Position numbers and translations under genes: made by a program. The notes under the pieces are model-generated. The model ran no database searches and had not been told where the DNA came from. It saw only the letters and a list, made by a program, of their open reading frames with translations. This document shows positions 24,130 through 35,285 of a DNA stretch of 64,000 nucleotides, piece after piece. The DNA is from Apricaphanius iberus. Lineage: Eukaryota > Chordata > Actinopteri > Cyprinodontiformes > Aphaniidae. The stretch covers positions 124,001 through 188,000 of the forward strand of contig JAPXFQ010002676.1 in assembly GCA_028564705.1 (NCBI GenBank), written 5' to 3'. Position 1 is the first letter of the stretch, and every line of letters starts with the position of its first letter.

Positions 24130-25149
24130 TTAAAGGGCCTAAATCATGCAAAATCAAGTTTTTGGAGTTTTCCGTCATCTGGTAATGCAATGTTCTCATA
24201 AAAAAAACCACCAGAGTGGTTCTTGGCTTAATTCACGCATTTCTGAGTAATCCTCCTTAATCCTGCTCTGTGAGCAGCTGCCCCTCCCTCTCCTAGAAAA
24301 CAACTCAGTGTTCAAACTGTTCAACCTGTAACGTTACTACGTGAAAACAAGGGAGTGGTAGAGGTGTCTGCATCGCCCCTTCAGGCAGAGCGGCTTACCT
24401 CTGCTAGAGTTCCAAACACACCCTCCTCCTTCTCAAAGCTCTTTGCTGCTTCTGTTTTTGGCATCTTAAAACACTTTTTTTGTTGGAATTTTGGCGTCTT
24501 TGATCAAAGAACAAAGACGCCTGATGGAAAGAGAAGTAAGTAGCTAAATGCTGATGCTAATGTGTGTTAGCCATTTATCAAGCTGCTTATGTGATCTTAT
24601 AACAGCATTTTGTGATTAATTAATTGATCTGTAGCATCTCAGACTGTTCAGTAAATGGGTGCAAACAACATCCACTGCTTCTTTATATACTGGGCTGGAA
24701 ATATTTGCTTTCTGGACTAAGCTGTGTTGGTTTCAGCTCTGTCTAAAGCCTGGAGATTTAGCAACTGAAATAAGCTTTATTGACTCAGTTTTTTACAAAA
24801 AAAATTAAGTAAAACAAAATAAAACAAACATCTGAGCCCTTAATATAACATAGTTTCATTGTGGTATTTGGTGCTTTTCAAATTCCCTGTCAGAATACTG
24901 TTTGATTTAAAGCTCAACACTGTTTTTCTCAGTCTGTGCTGCTGCGGCTCTGCACTGGAGCGGAGCGGTGGGGATGCAGGGGGCGGGATTATAGAGAAAC
25001 AAGATGTTTTACTTTGGGGTCCAACATTAACTACAGGATACAAGTTAAATGTTACGACAAATTACTACTGTACAATGGTAACAATTTATCATATATATTT
25101 CCAAACCATAAGTTCAAAGCTTTAAAAGAGCATGATATAGTCCCTTTAA
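24130..25149. mobile_element. TTAA-flanked non-autonomous DNA transposon
   Basis: Both ends abut TTAA (24130-24133 and 25146-25149). The left end reads AGGGCCTAAATCATGC inward and the right end, reverse complemented, AGGGACTATATCATGC: matched inverted termini. The element is 1,012 bp without a transposase. TTAA target duplication is characteristic of the Kolobok and piggyBac superfamilies; the AGGG termini and fish context make Kolobok-like my preference, by inference. It shares the TTAAAGG start with the larger element at 42771 but the interiors look different. Confidence 0.8.
24493..24521. repeat. Perfect 10-bp hairpin inside the TTAA element
   Basis: Arms GGCGTCTTTG and CAAAGACGCC separated by 9 nt (ATCAAAGAA). 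All ten pairs match. Confidence 0.9.
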
Positions 25150-25904
25150 ACTAAAATTTGACACAACATTTTAGAAGGTCTTTTCATCCATTTTAATCAA
25201 ATCTGATTAAATCAAATCAAGTTTTATTGTCAGTCTCCTGAACAAGCCATCTTAGTGCACCAAAAATAAATGTACTTTTCTCCCAAGTCAGTGTAGGAAA
25301 TCTAAAAAGTAAAGTTAAAATGTATTCAAACCATATTCTTTACTATTGTTTATTTAAATTTTCCATTGTTGGAAAACTTCTATTTTAATATATTAACTGT
25401 ATGTCCATAATATCTTTTTTCTGATCTTTTCACCTGACTGTAGGTGCATTAGAGAGGTACTCTTTCTCCACTCCTTCCAGTGTATTCCAGTTAGGATAAA
25501 ATAAACCTTAGACAGGCTTTCATGATACTTGGTCAAAGATTCAGGTTATTCTTATATAGAACAAGTCAGCTTGGAGCACAGACTGTTAGGGAAAAAAGAG
25601 ACGTAATCAAATGTTAATTAAATGTGTAAAAAAAAAAAAAGAGTAGTTGTGCAGTACAGTAGGCAAGGCAAGCCCCCCCTCCACATTTTTTTGGCGAAGA
25701 TGGCATTATAGAACTTTTTTTTGGTGAATAAAGAGCAAGTAGAAGGCTTACTTCTCTGTCCACTAATCACACTTAATGATTCAAATGGGCCGTAGACATA
25801 CCTTTGAAATCAAATCCACTTACAGCCTCACAAAGAATACACATACACAGTCTGCAATACAAGGACACACGTTTACCAGAATTTGTACGCACAGAGACAC
25901 ACAA

Positions 25905-25926
25905 ACACACACACACACACACACAC
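25905..25926. repeat. (AC)n microsatellite
   Basis: About eleven AC units. Confidence 0.95.
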
Positions 25927-26142
25927 TGATTTCGTAGCAAAGCAATGGACTGTCGTACTCTGTGTGTGTGACTTGAAAAATGAGGAGAGGAGAGAAGATG
26001 TAACTGAAGAAGTGTGAGTTTGCCCTGTGGATGTTTCCGATCCATCAGCAGGCCTCTAACTAGCCCTGCAGTTCCAACACTAATTGCTCTTAATGACATC
26101 ATAGTTGAGCACGGACGCACACACTCTCTCTCTCTTTCTCAA

Positions 26143-26170
26143 CCCCCCCCCCCCCCCCCCCCACACACAC
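26143..26170. repeat. Poly-C tract followed by (AC)n
   Basis: Twenty consecutive C residues followed by AC repeats and preceded by a CT-rich run. A tract like this is error-prone in assembly, so the exact length is uncertain. Confidence 0.95.
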
Positions 26171-28376
26171 ACGTATGAATAGACTTATGTTGGGGTGGGG
26201 GGATAAGAAATGCTGCTCACATAAGCATTCACAAAAAGTAAAGTGGGCCATATAGAGACCATAAAACACCAGTCTGTCAAACATGTTGTGGATTGGTATA
26301 CATCACTGAGCCTTGCTAGTATAAACAGTAAAACTGTAAGAACCAGTAGAGCAAATCTGGTCCTGATGGGGAAAAGTCCAATTTCTTTTTCTAGGATTAC
26401 AGGAGGTGTGTTACATTAAATTGAAATGAGGCTTTTACGTTTTTCTTCAGTATATGGAAACAAATACATTATCGAAATAAGAGCACCTTGAGAGAGTGCA
26501 TCTGCAAGTATGAGTGTGTATGTACGAGGCATTACCCTGCAGCTACATCATGCTCCTATAGTGGCATTTCCTGAAACTTCCGTGCAGCATAAGATATCCT
26601 CTTTCACCCCCATCCCCAAACAGACACACGCATGCACACATTCAGAAATGGGCCGTAGGCTGCACACTTAGTTTAAGCTTTGAAGTAATTTGCAGGGGGA
26701 TAAGTTAAGGCTTTACTTTCCATATTTCAAAGAATTATGGGCCTAGCAAAGAAGTGGGGCTATTGTGCTTTCAGGAGGGTTTATGTCCTCCAATAAAAAA
26801 AAAGGAAACACTGCCTGTTTTATAAATGAACGAAAGGGGAAATAACGAGAAACGGGCTCTATATATAGAAACACCAATTGGTATAGATGACAAACCACAG
26901 TATTATAAATACAAAAACCGTACAATCTAAAGTTGATTTTTTCCATCATGAGGCCCATATTGATTTGTCCCTTTCACCGTTCTGATGTAAAAATCCACTA
27001 AACATGTGCTATGGTGTCATAGGTTTGGTTCAGATTTGAGCATGCCTATTCAACACTATAATTTTGAGAAACGCCTTTTGTCTATGGGTACAAATATATA
27101 TACAGAAACAACTGAGACAGTAGCTTCATTTGAGTCATGTGCAAATTCATCCATAAAATGAAGTTTAATTACTGTGACACAAGTAAATGCAAAATACTAT
27201 TTGATATAGTGTTGTTGAAGTTGTTGAATAAAACTGAGGTAAAGTTATAAGAGAGCTTTATATAAAAAGCTTGAGTTTAACATTTCTGGTATAATTAAAG
27301 ACAATAGACAAACAGAACTTGACCAGCAGGACTTTAAAAACACTGATGTGAAAAAGCCATTAAATTTTCAGTTGCTTCTAGGTTAGTTACTATTTTTCTT
27401 TTTTTTTTTTTAAACAATAGACTTCCATGTGCTAATTTAGGTAGTTAAAAAAAAGGAATTAATCCATACAATTAAAGTTAAAACAGTCCAGACTCACACA
27501 AACAGATAATCATACTTGCATACGTATGCTGGTTTTTATCCTGAGAACAGCACTTTTCCTTCTGGGTGGCAGAAAATAACATTATTGGCATCTGCAGCTC
27601 TCTTTCTCTGACTAATAGCTTCATTGTGGAATTTTATGTTACCAATATTGTTGGTACAAAGAGCTTTGGATCTTCAAAACAGGCCTCTGGGTAAATATAA
27701 ACACCTGAGTAAGTTATCTAATGGATGGGTGGAATTATTCTCATTTTGATCCAGCTGGCATTGGTAAACCGATTTTGCTGTTTGGGAAAAACCTCTGAAT
27801 GCATTTAAATGCTGTTTGAATGCTCTGATCTTTTAAAGTGTTTTACTTTCTGTGGGTCATTTAAAAAGTTGTATAATACCTGAATGGCTGAATTATAAAA
27901 CAAAGAAAAAAAAATTATTGGTAATAATTTGATCCAACGTGTTTTTCACTGTCACAGTTTTGGTTTGTGTTCTCATTTCATGATTTCAATGCTATAGAAC
28001 ACAAGAGTCTTTATTTTAGCCAAGGTGAATAGTGGCACTATCACTGTTGACTGTTTGACTGTTGATCTTCTAATGAAAGAAGGTAGATTCTTTCAGTGTC
28101 TGTCCATTCATTCGTCCGTCCGTTTATTCCGAATATGAATATGAATATGTACTGTTGTTCAAGGGAGATCTGAGTCTGCCCTCTAGAACATGTATAGAAA
28201 AGCACCAAAGGAAAGTATCTAGAACCAGTGCATCCCAAATTGTAAGTATATGTTAAGGTTCAAACATTCCCCAGCCAAGAAATAATCAATTTAGTGCTTC
28301 ATCTTTGAATTTTACAATAACTGGATAGCAGATTTAAAAAAAGCTGAGTATCCCATTTTCCTGTAGCCTGTCTACG

Positions 28377-28643
28377 CTATTCTTTCAATAGAAAGTAAGC
28401 ACAGATCTGTGTTTTTTTAAGGGGTTTATGTATCTTTCTTGTCCTTTCAATGCCAAGCCATTCACTACAGATTGCCCAGGTTTTTAATGTATCCTTCTTA
28501 AGTACCCCACCCCGATAGGAAATCCCATCATGTATGTATTCATCAAACAATGCTTTAACAACTTTTGGAGAATCTGCTCTACTTTTCATTTCCTCAATAT
28601 TACAGAACAACACAGCAAAGGGCAGCAACTTAATTTCAATCAA
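28377..28643 (-). other. Unassigned 88-codon open frame
   Basis: The frame has a balanced amino-acid composition for this AT-rich region, including a stretch KVVKALFDEYIHDGISYRGG followed by KKDTLKTWAICSEWLGIER. I do not recognise a domain. There are no convincing splice signals and no neighbouring coding frame, so it may be chance or an old transposon piece. Confidence 0.15.
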
Positions 28644-31600
28644 CTTATAAATTCATGTTGAAGTTGTTTCACATCATTAAAATCAAATTTGGCCCTCATA
28701 ACGCATGCGTCCCTCAGTGTTATTCTGGTGCATTGGCATGTCATTCAGGGTCAAGCACTAAGCTTGAACAGTGGAACCAAAGAGGAATAGGTTGCAACTT
28801 GTAGCATTCACCTGAGCAAAAATGATCTGTGTAATGGGGATTTACTCTGCATCATTTTCTGCTGACACTGAAACACCGCATTGTGAGACTCCTGCTGCTG
28901 CTGCTTTCACTTACCTTGTTGCATTTCACTAAGTCACACTCTTCCACAATTCTTTATTACCGCTTACAGTTCAGAGCGGTCACGGTGTATGGGTGGATCA
29001 GAGGCATAATCATACTGAGTCAGTTCTAAGCCCTGTTCTGTGTCGGAAAACTACAGTTCATCACGCCGTGTTATAAACCCGTAGCTCATGTGATATGAGA
29101 GGTTTTTCAGTAATTATTCTTTATTTACTCTCTTGACGTGTAACATATGCCAGGTTTATTTCAAAGGCCATTTACAGTATAAAAGTGTATGTACGTACAA
29201 TGACCCGTCAAATGTTTGTGTCTTTTGCAGTACTATAGAAAATAGGTGTGAAACAGAATGAAAAATACTCTGAAGTCCTAAATACAGGTAGACTTTTGAT
29301 CCAAAGTTCATATATAAATGATGGAAATGTGTTTATGAAACATTATTATAAACTAATACTTCACTTTATTTAATCAGTGGAGGCCCCTTGAAACTTTCCC
29401 TTTTTATGACAGTAATAAGGTATAAAAACTTGGCTGATAGAATGCACACACATACAAATGCTCATGCAGTATAGGCACTGCGTTGAGAGTGGCAGGCCAA
29501 CTGCCAAGATTTAGTCAGACAACATGGCCACAGTGTTTTGAAATACAATGTGGTCTGTGCAAGTGGTAATATTTAGCAAGATAAACAAACAGAATCACAG
29601 AGAGCCTCTGAATGTGTTTATGCTAACATGTAATTGATTGGGTAATGTTTGGGTTTATTGACATATTCAAACACCGTAATTTTGCACATTATTAACTTAT
29701 AAGCATGTGTAATGAGTAAGAGACGCAAAGAGCCGACAATGTACTCAACTTCCACGATGGAAAAAGAGAAAGAGGAGAAAGAAAATAATAGCTGTTCACA
29801 GTTTTTTAAAAAACAAGCTTTTCCAATAAATCTGCCCCAACCCCCAAATAACCGCCCCTTTTTTCTTGTTGTGAGCTGCTTTTATGGGCGAAATTAGTTC
29901 TCCAAGCCCCCTGACAGCGCAATAAAACACTCTGCCAGGTACGAACACTTATACTAGGCCTCAGAGAGAGAGAACAGAGCACGGAGGGAAAGATGAAAAA
30001 CAGAGTCCAAGGGAAAAATTGGGCCAATTAGAGACGAAACGAAAACAAGTCGACAAAGCCAGTAATCAATTCACAAATAGCGGTGGAAAAGATTTTAATA
30101 GGTAGGGGTGGTAATGGAAAGATAGGTGTGTGTTTGTATAAAATGTGAATCACAGAGAAAAAGAGAAGCGCAAGAACAAAAAAAACAAGAAACTTGGAGA
30201 AAGAGTGTGGAGATGAGGGGAAAAAATGGTAGGCTAGGGTAAGATGGATAGAGGAAGGCTCAAAAAAGGAGAGAAATGACTTTTACATCTGTGGATCAAA
30301 ATTCCCTGTGGGCCGCTGCACGTCCAACAAGCAAACACGCACAGACTGTCTTTTCATTTTATTCTAAGCTGAAGGCTTTACATCCTGAAATACATATAGT
30401 CGATTTTCCTTTTTGTCCTTGGGGAGAAAAGGAGGGATGTGGAAAAATATAAAATCATGGAGTTGCTGACAGCTACCAGAAAAACAAAACGACGACCTGC
30501 CATGAATGACCTCACCGAGGTCAGGTGTCACAAACCCTGAGAAAACCCAAGAAAGAGGAAAAAGTAGGAGGGGTGGGGAATCTGGAAAAAAAGATGCACT
30601 TAAATATGCTAAATGGAAAAATAAAAGTTGTTTAAGATTAATAGTTCTCTATATTAACACTGATATTTAGACGTTTTGGCTTGAATGAAACCATTTGTTA
30701 TGTTCATGGACTGTGCCTGGTTCTATGCATTAAAATCTCACAGAAAAAAAAAAACATAAAATGAAAGGTTGATGACAAGGTTCACTTAGTGTTGATGTAT
30801 GCAAACAAAACTAAAAAAGATCTGCTCTTTTTCATGTCACCTAGCTCAGTTTTCCAAGTAATGCCTTTTGAAGTTATTAACATAACACAACAACCAAAGA
30901 TAAAAGACATTAGGCATTCTGAGAGTAGCAGGTCTTCATAGATAAACTGAAGTCATTGTTACAGAATGTGTTTTAAACAGGGTTTATTGTTGTGAACCTT
31001 GCGGTTGGTTTGGACACTGATAACTGAAATGAGAAACCAGACTTATTTAAACCTTTACTGCCAACTAACTTGTCTCTGCTCTCCTCCACAGCCATACATG
31101 CTGCTCTCTCTTGCTCTGTAGAGTATTGTGGGTTGCACATGACAGCACTTTTATATACATCCTCCACCTATGCACACCATACACCAGTAATTTCACTCAC
31201 TTTCACATTTTATATTCTAAATGTACATTTTAACCATAGTTCGTGTTGAGCTCATTTTTCAGAAACTCTGATGTGTCATTCTTTTTGTTGCGGCCTTCGA
31301 ATCAGGTTGTAACAATGTTTGGAAAACATGGCATTGTGATATTAATATTGAGTATGGCAGTGACAAAATTTCTTTCAAATGAAGAACATTTTGATTTAAA
31401 GTTTATTCAGATTTTTTCCTTGTAATGTCTCACCACTCTCCATGATATTTTTGACCTTTAATGGGAAGACCTGCTGGTGCATCTAAACAAATGTGAATAC
31501 AGTAAAATCAATATATTTTGTTACTTCATTTAGAAAGCAAAACGTCTTTTTTATTGAGATTCATTATACGTAGTAAATATTTCAAACCCTTTTTTCTGTA

Positions 31601-31684
31601 ATTTTGATGATTATGTCTTACAGATAATGCATGCTGGGTTTCCTTACATAGAAAACGTTTAACTGATTGGAACGTTTTTATAAT

Positions 31685-31795
31685 TGTATTGAAAAGACTT
31701 TTGTTGTAAAGTTCCTTGAGATGACATTTGTTGTGAATTGGGGCTAAATAAATAAAAGTGAATTGAATTCAATTGTAATTCAAAATCCAATGTCT
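31685..31795 (+). mobile_element. 3' tail of an L2/Rex1-type LINE or its SINE partner
   Basis: The sequence runs GTAAAGTTCCTTGAGATGAC, then TTGTGAATTGGGGCTAAATA, then AATAAAAGTGAATTGAATTC. This is the characteristic 3' end shared by fish L2/Rex1-like LINEs and the SINEs they mobilise, ending in degenerate TGAAT/ATTGA repeats. No LINE coding sequence precedes it, so it is either a strongly 5'-truncated LINE copy or the tail of a SINE. Confidence 0.75.
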
Positions 31796-32461
31796 CAGTT
31801 CTCAAATAAAAAGGATCAATTAAAAAAAACTAATTAACACACTTATCAGACGCCCAACATTTCTGTTTAAAATGTTTTTAATACTTGATTGGACTTATTT
31901 TTTGCATGAATTATTGCATCAATTCAGCATGACATAGAGAGGATCAGCCTGCGGCTCTACTGTGGTGTCAAAGAAGTCCAGTTAACATTTATGCCGTCCT
32001 TCAGGTTATCTATATCTCTCATATCTGTATCTCTGTGTCTCTTATGACATGTAACATATTTGTCTTTCCCTTGTTTCAGAAATTTTTCAAGGTTATGTGA
32101 ATTAATTGATTAGTTACATGTTATCAAATACATCTAGGGAAAATGGCAAAATAAGAGATCCTTAGAACTCAGAGAGGAGGCCTTTCACCTTATCTCCCTC
32201 TATCCACATGAGATGTGTTCTGGTTAACCTTGTAAGGAAGATCTAACAAATGTGGGGTGAGGAAGAAGGGGAGTTTTTCAGTTGTTAGGCAGACATGAGA
32301 CAGGATGAGAGAGTCTGACTGATTCTCCTGTACATAACTGCTAGATCAACTTACTAAAATATAAGAAAACAGCTATCAGGACTTTATCTTTGTTTTGGTT
32401 TACAGAAGGAAGACATTAAACTCTATAACATTTGTGTTGCCCAATGTCTACCCAACCTTGG
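31796..32461. other. Intergenic DNA, nothing recognised
   Basis: AT-rich sequence between the LINE tail and the degraded MITE; no gene or repeat recognised. Confidence 0.5.
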
Positions 32462-32592
32462 TCCTCAAGTATCTGAATCAGTACAATGGATTCAGATAAT
32501 TGCAGTTCAACAAAAGCCTGATAATCAGCCATTGATTTAAGTCAGGCTCGCTGAAGCAAGAAAGCATGCAGGGCAGTGCAGGGTTGGGAAGT
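32462..32592 (-). mobile_element. Old copy of a palindromic fish MITE
   Basis: The left part CCCAACCTTGGTCCTCAAG and the right part, reverse complemented, CCCAACCCTGCACTGCCC form degraded inverted ends. The interior read on the minus strand (CTTGCTTCAGCGAGCCTGA and CAGGCTTTTGTTGAACTGC) resembles the family of the copy at 57967-58162. No target duplication could be set. Confidence 0.55.
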
Positions 32593-32618
32593 ACTAGTGT
32601 AGCCTACATGACCAAGAC

Positions 32619-33131
32619 TTAGGCCACATCCACACTAATGCCTTAAACGTATAATTATTTAGTCTACACCCCCCTATCATCCACACTAACCCAGCGTCGT
32701 TTAAGGTCTGTGGCCGGATAACTATTAGCCGGGTAAGAGAGCCGTGTAAATCTTAATTCAACGGCTAAGCGAGCTAGTGTGGACAGCTTCCCCGGATAAT
32801 GAAAGGAAGTGGCGTCAATGATTGCTGCATCAATAACAATACGACACCACAGACAAAGACAACAGCGAAGAGTAATAAATCGATCTTATCGTCTGTCCAC
32901 ACCAAAAACTCGCTGTAGAGCTTCTTGTATATATTATATAGGCGCTGGCGTCACGCAGATTATACGAGTGTTTCGTGCGTCTTTTCGCGCATGACCAGTA
33001 TTTGCACAGGTCGGTGTGGGATTGCGCAATCATGGGACCTTAAACGGGGCGTAAATGCTCGTGTTGAGTGGATAACATTAGGCGTCTAACTCCCCGTATA
33101 ACCTTATCGGCTTAGTGTGGACGTAGCCTTA
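32619..33131. mobile_element. PIF/Harbinger-type MITE with TTA duplication
   Basis: A 507-bp element (32622-33128) flanked on both sides by TTA (32619-32621, 33129-33131), the typical PIF/Harbinger target. The left end is GGCCACATCCACACTAATGC and the right end, reverse complemented, GGCTACGTCCACACTAAGCC, 16 of 20 matching. The interior is GC- and CpG-richer than its surroundings. It has no transposase frame, so it depends on a full-length relative. Confidence 0.88.
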
Positions 33132-33799
33132 GAGACCATTTAGAGGCTTAGGAAGCATTTGAAGGGGTTTATCACTTAATCAGCTGAGTAACAATTTCGT
33201 CACAATATTGTAACTGAATTGAGTTATTGTTACTTGTAAGCCAAAATCAAAATGACCAGAAATAAAGGCTGGAAATATAAAAACTGGGATTGATCAGCAG
33301 TATTCATTTATATTTTGGGCGACTGGAGTATTCTGTCAGGTCTAGAAATGAGTGTTCATATGGTAAAAGTGGCATTTAGTTGGTAAAGACAGGTGGGCGA
33401 GGATGAACTTTGGAGAGCGTGCAGGCAGGAGGTCGGCTGAGAGGGGAGAAGCCACAGTTGGTGTCCACTGGACTGACACAGTAGGTTCTTCACAGAGGAG
33501 TTTTGTGACAGAGCTTGAACAAAAAATCTGTTATCACCAAGGATGTTGGACCATCAGCCAAAGAGGAGACGTGCTGCAGCTTCTTTAAAACCTCTCAGCC
33601 TGATGAAGAAATCCTCCACAGGTGAATGGAATGCAGAGGCTCGGACACACCCACCTTTCAAACCTGTTCATAACGGAAAAGGAGTCTTCCATGCATGCAC
33701 ACACAGCCAGATCCTGACAAATCTATTCTTTCTGACCTTAGTGTATGATTACACCCCCACATATTATCACAAGGTTTTAGCTAAATATAGAATGTCAGT
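33132..33799. other. Flank upstream of an L2-type LINE
   Basis: The segment 33390-33700 is less AT-rich than its surroundings and lies directly 5' of recognisable LINE ORF2 sequence. It could be remnant LINE 5' sequence, but nothing in its translation identifies it. Confidence 0.3.
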
Positions 33800-35285
33800 C
33801 AGTGTATTTAGATGCAGCACCCTGCGATTTTATTGTGAATGATTTTAACAGTAAACTTAAAAATGCTCTCGGCCTGCTGGCTTCACTTAAAGTTGTAAAC
33901 ATATATTCAAAACGTACAGTACCATGGAGAAACGAAGATCTTAAAAAATTAAAAAGGAGCTGCAGGGTGGCAGAAAGTAAATAGAGGAAAAATAAAATCA
34001 CAATAAATCATCAGATCTACATGGAATATCTCAAATCATACAATAGCGCTTTAAGAAATTCTAGAAATTCATACTTTTCCAGGATTATCTCAGAACATAA
34101 AAATAATCCAAAAATTATGTTTTCCGCCATTGACAACATTCTTAATCATTCTTCTAATACTTTTCAGAAAACCCCCTCAAACACTCTCTGTGAGGAGTTT
34201 GTAGACCACTTCAGAGGGAAGGTAGACATCATCAGAAGTAATATTTTATCCTCTAAAATTAGTCTGGTTTTAGGATGAACCACAGCACCGAGATGGCTCT
34301 TTTAAAGATCTTAAATGATTTTAGACTAAACAGTGTTGGTTCTACTGGATCTAAGTGCTGCCTTTGATACAGTAGACCACACTACTCTGTTAACCCGTTT
34401 AAAACTGCCTCTCTGGTGCTGTTTACAAATGGTTCACATCATATGTCACAGACAGGACTTCTATGGTAAGTTTAGATACCTGTTCCTCTAAGGTCCATAA
34501 GATCACATGTAGTGTGCCCCAGGGTTCAGTTTTAGGCCTAGTACTTTTTAACCTGTATATGCTCCCTCTTGGTGGTGCCATCAGAAGAGATGGAGTTAAC
34601 CTTCACAGTTATGCTGATGATACACAGATTTACATCTCCATGTTTCCTGATGGCACATGGCCAATGGATATACTTTTTAACTGCATTTTAGACATCAAAT
34701 CCTGGATGGCATAAAACTTTGTCCAGCTCAGCCAGAACAAAACTGAAGTTTTAGTTATCGGTCCTTAGGCTCAGAGAGAGAAACTTTTACCAAAACTAAA
34801 ATCATTGTCAATTAATCCTTCTTTACAAGTGAAAAATCTGGGTGTTATTTTTTGACTCTGAGCTGACTTTTATTCCACACATGAAAAATATTGCTAGAAT
34901 AGGTTGTTATCACCTAAAGAAAATCGCCAGAGTCCGCCCAATTATCTCTCGGGCCAATACGGAGACGCTAATGCATACTTTTTTTCACCCGTAGAATTGA
35001 TTAATGTAATGCCCTGCTTTCTGGTCTTCTGAAAAAGACTACCTCAAGTTTACAGCTTTTACTAAATTCAGAAGCATGTGTCCTGATGAATACCAGGAGG
35101 CGGGAGAACATTACACTGGTCTTAGAATCCCTGCATTGGCTCCCCGTATGTTTTAGGATTGATTTTAAGGTTCTTCTAATGGTTTTTAAATGTCTTAATC
35201 ATCTTGGACCTTCTTATCTTTCTGAAATGCTTTTACCATATGAACCATCACGGTCTCTGCAGTCCTCTGGCAGCCTTTTTTTGCA
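33800..35285 (+). mobile_element. L2/Rex1-type (CR1-L2 group) LINE fragment
   Basis: Plus-strand pieces of a non-LTR retrotransposon ORF2 in order. The linker after the endonuclease comes first: DFIVNDFNSKLKNAL, then PWRNEDLKKLKR, then YNSALRNSRNSYFSRIISEH (33810-34100). Next is the RT palm entry 'HSTEMALLKILNDF' (about 34283), catalytic motif A 'DLSAAFDTVDH' (about 34348), then VPQGSVLG (about 34515) and motif C 'SYADDTQIYIS' (about 34605-34640). The C-terminal conserved block ITLVLESLHWLPV plus FRIDFKVLLMVFKCLNHL closes it (35110-35215). The RT fingers (about 250 bp) are missing at 34278, where the sequence jumps from the linker to the GFR-HSTE motif. Stops and frameshifts are many. The LINE sequence is lost after about 35285, before any 3' tail. 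Inactive. Confidence 0.93.

Larger units (their letters stand above)
25150..31684. other. Gene-poor DNA, nothing recognised but simple repeats
   Basis: No host exon, LINE or DNA transposon was recognised in 6.5 kb. At 25200-25260 a CAAATCAAGTTTTATTGTCA stretch resembles a retroposon tail, but it is too short to call. Simple repeats lie at 25905-25926 and 26143-26170. Several blocks (for example 26030-26100, 28700-28960, 30440-30540) look like unique sequence; whether any is conserved non-coding DNA needs cross-species alignment. Confidence 0.45.
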
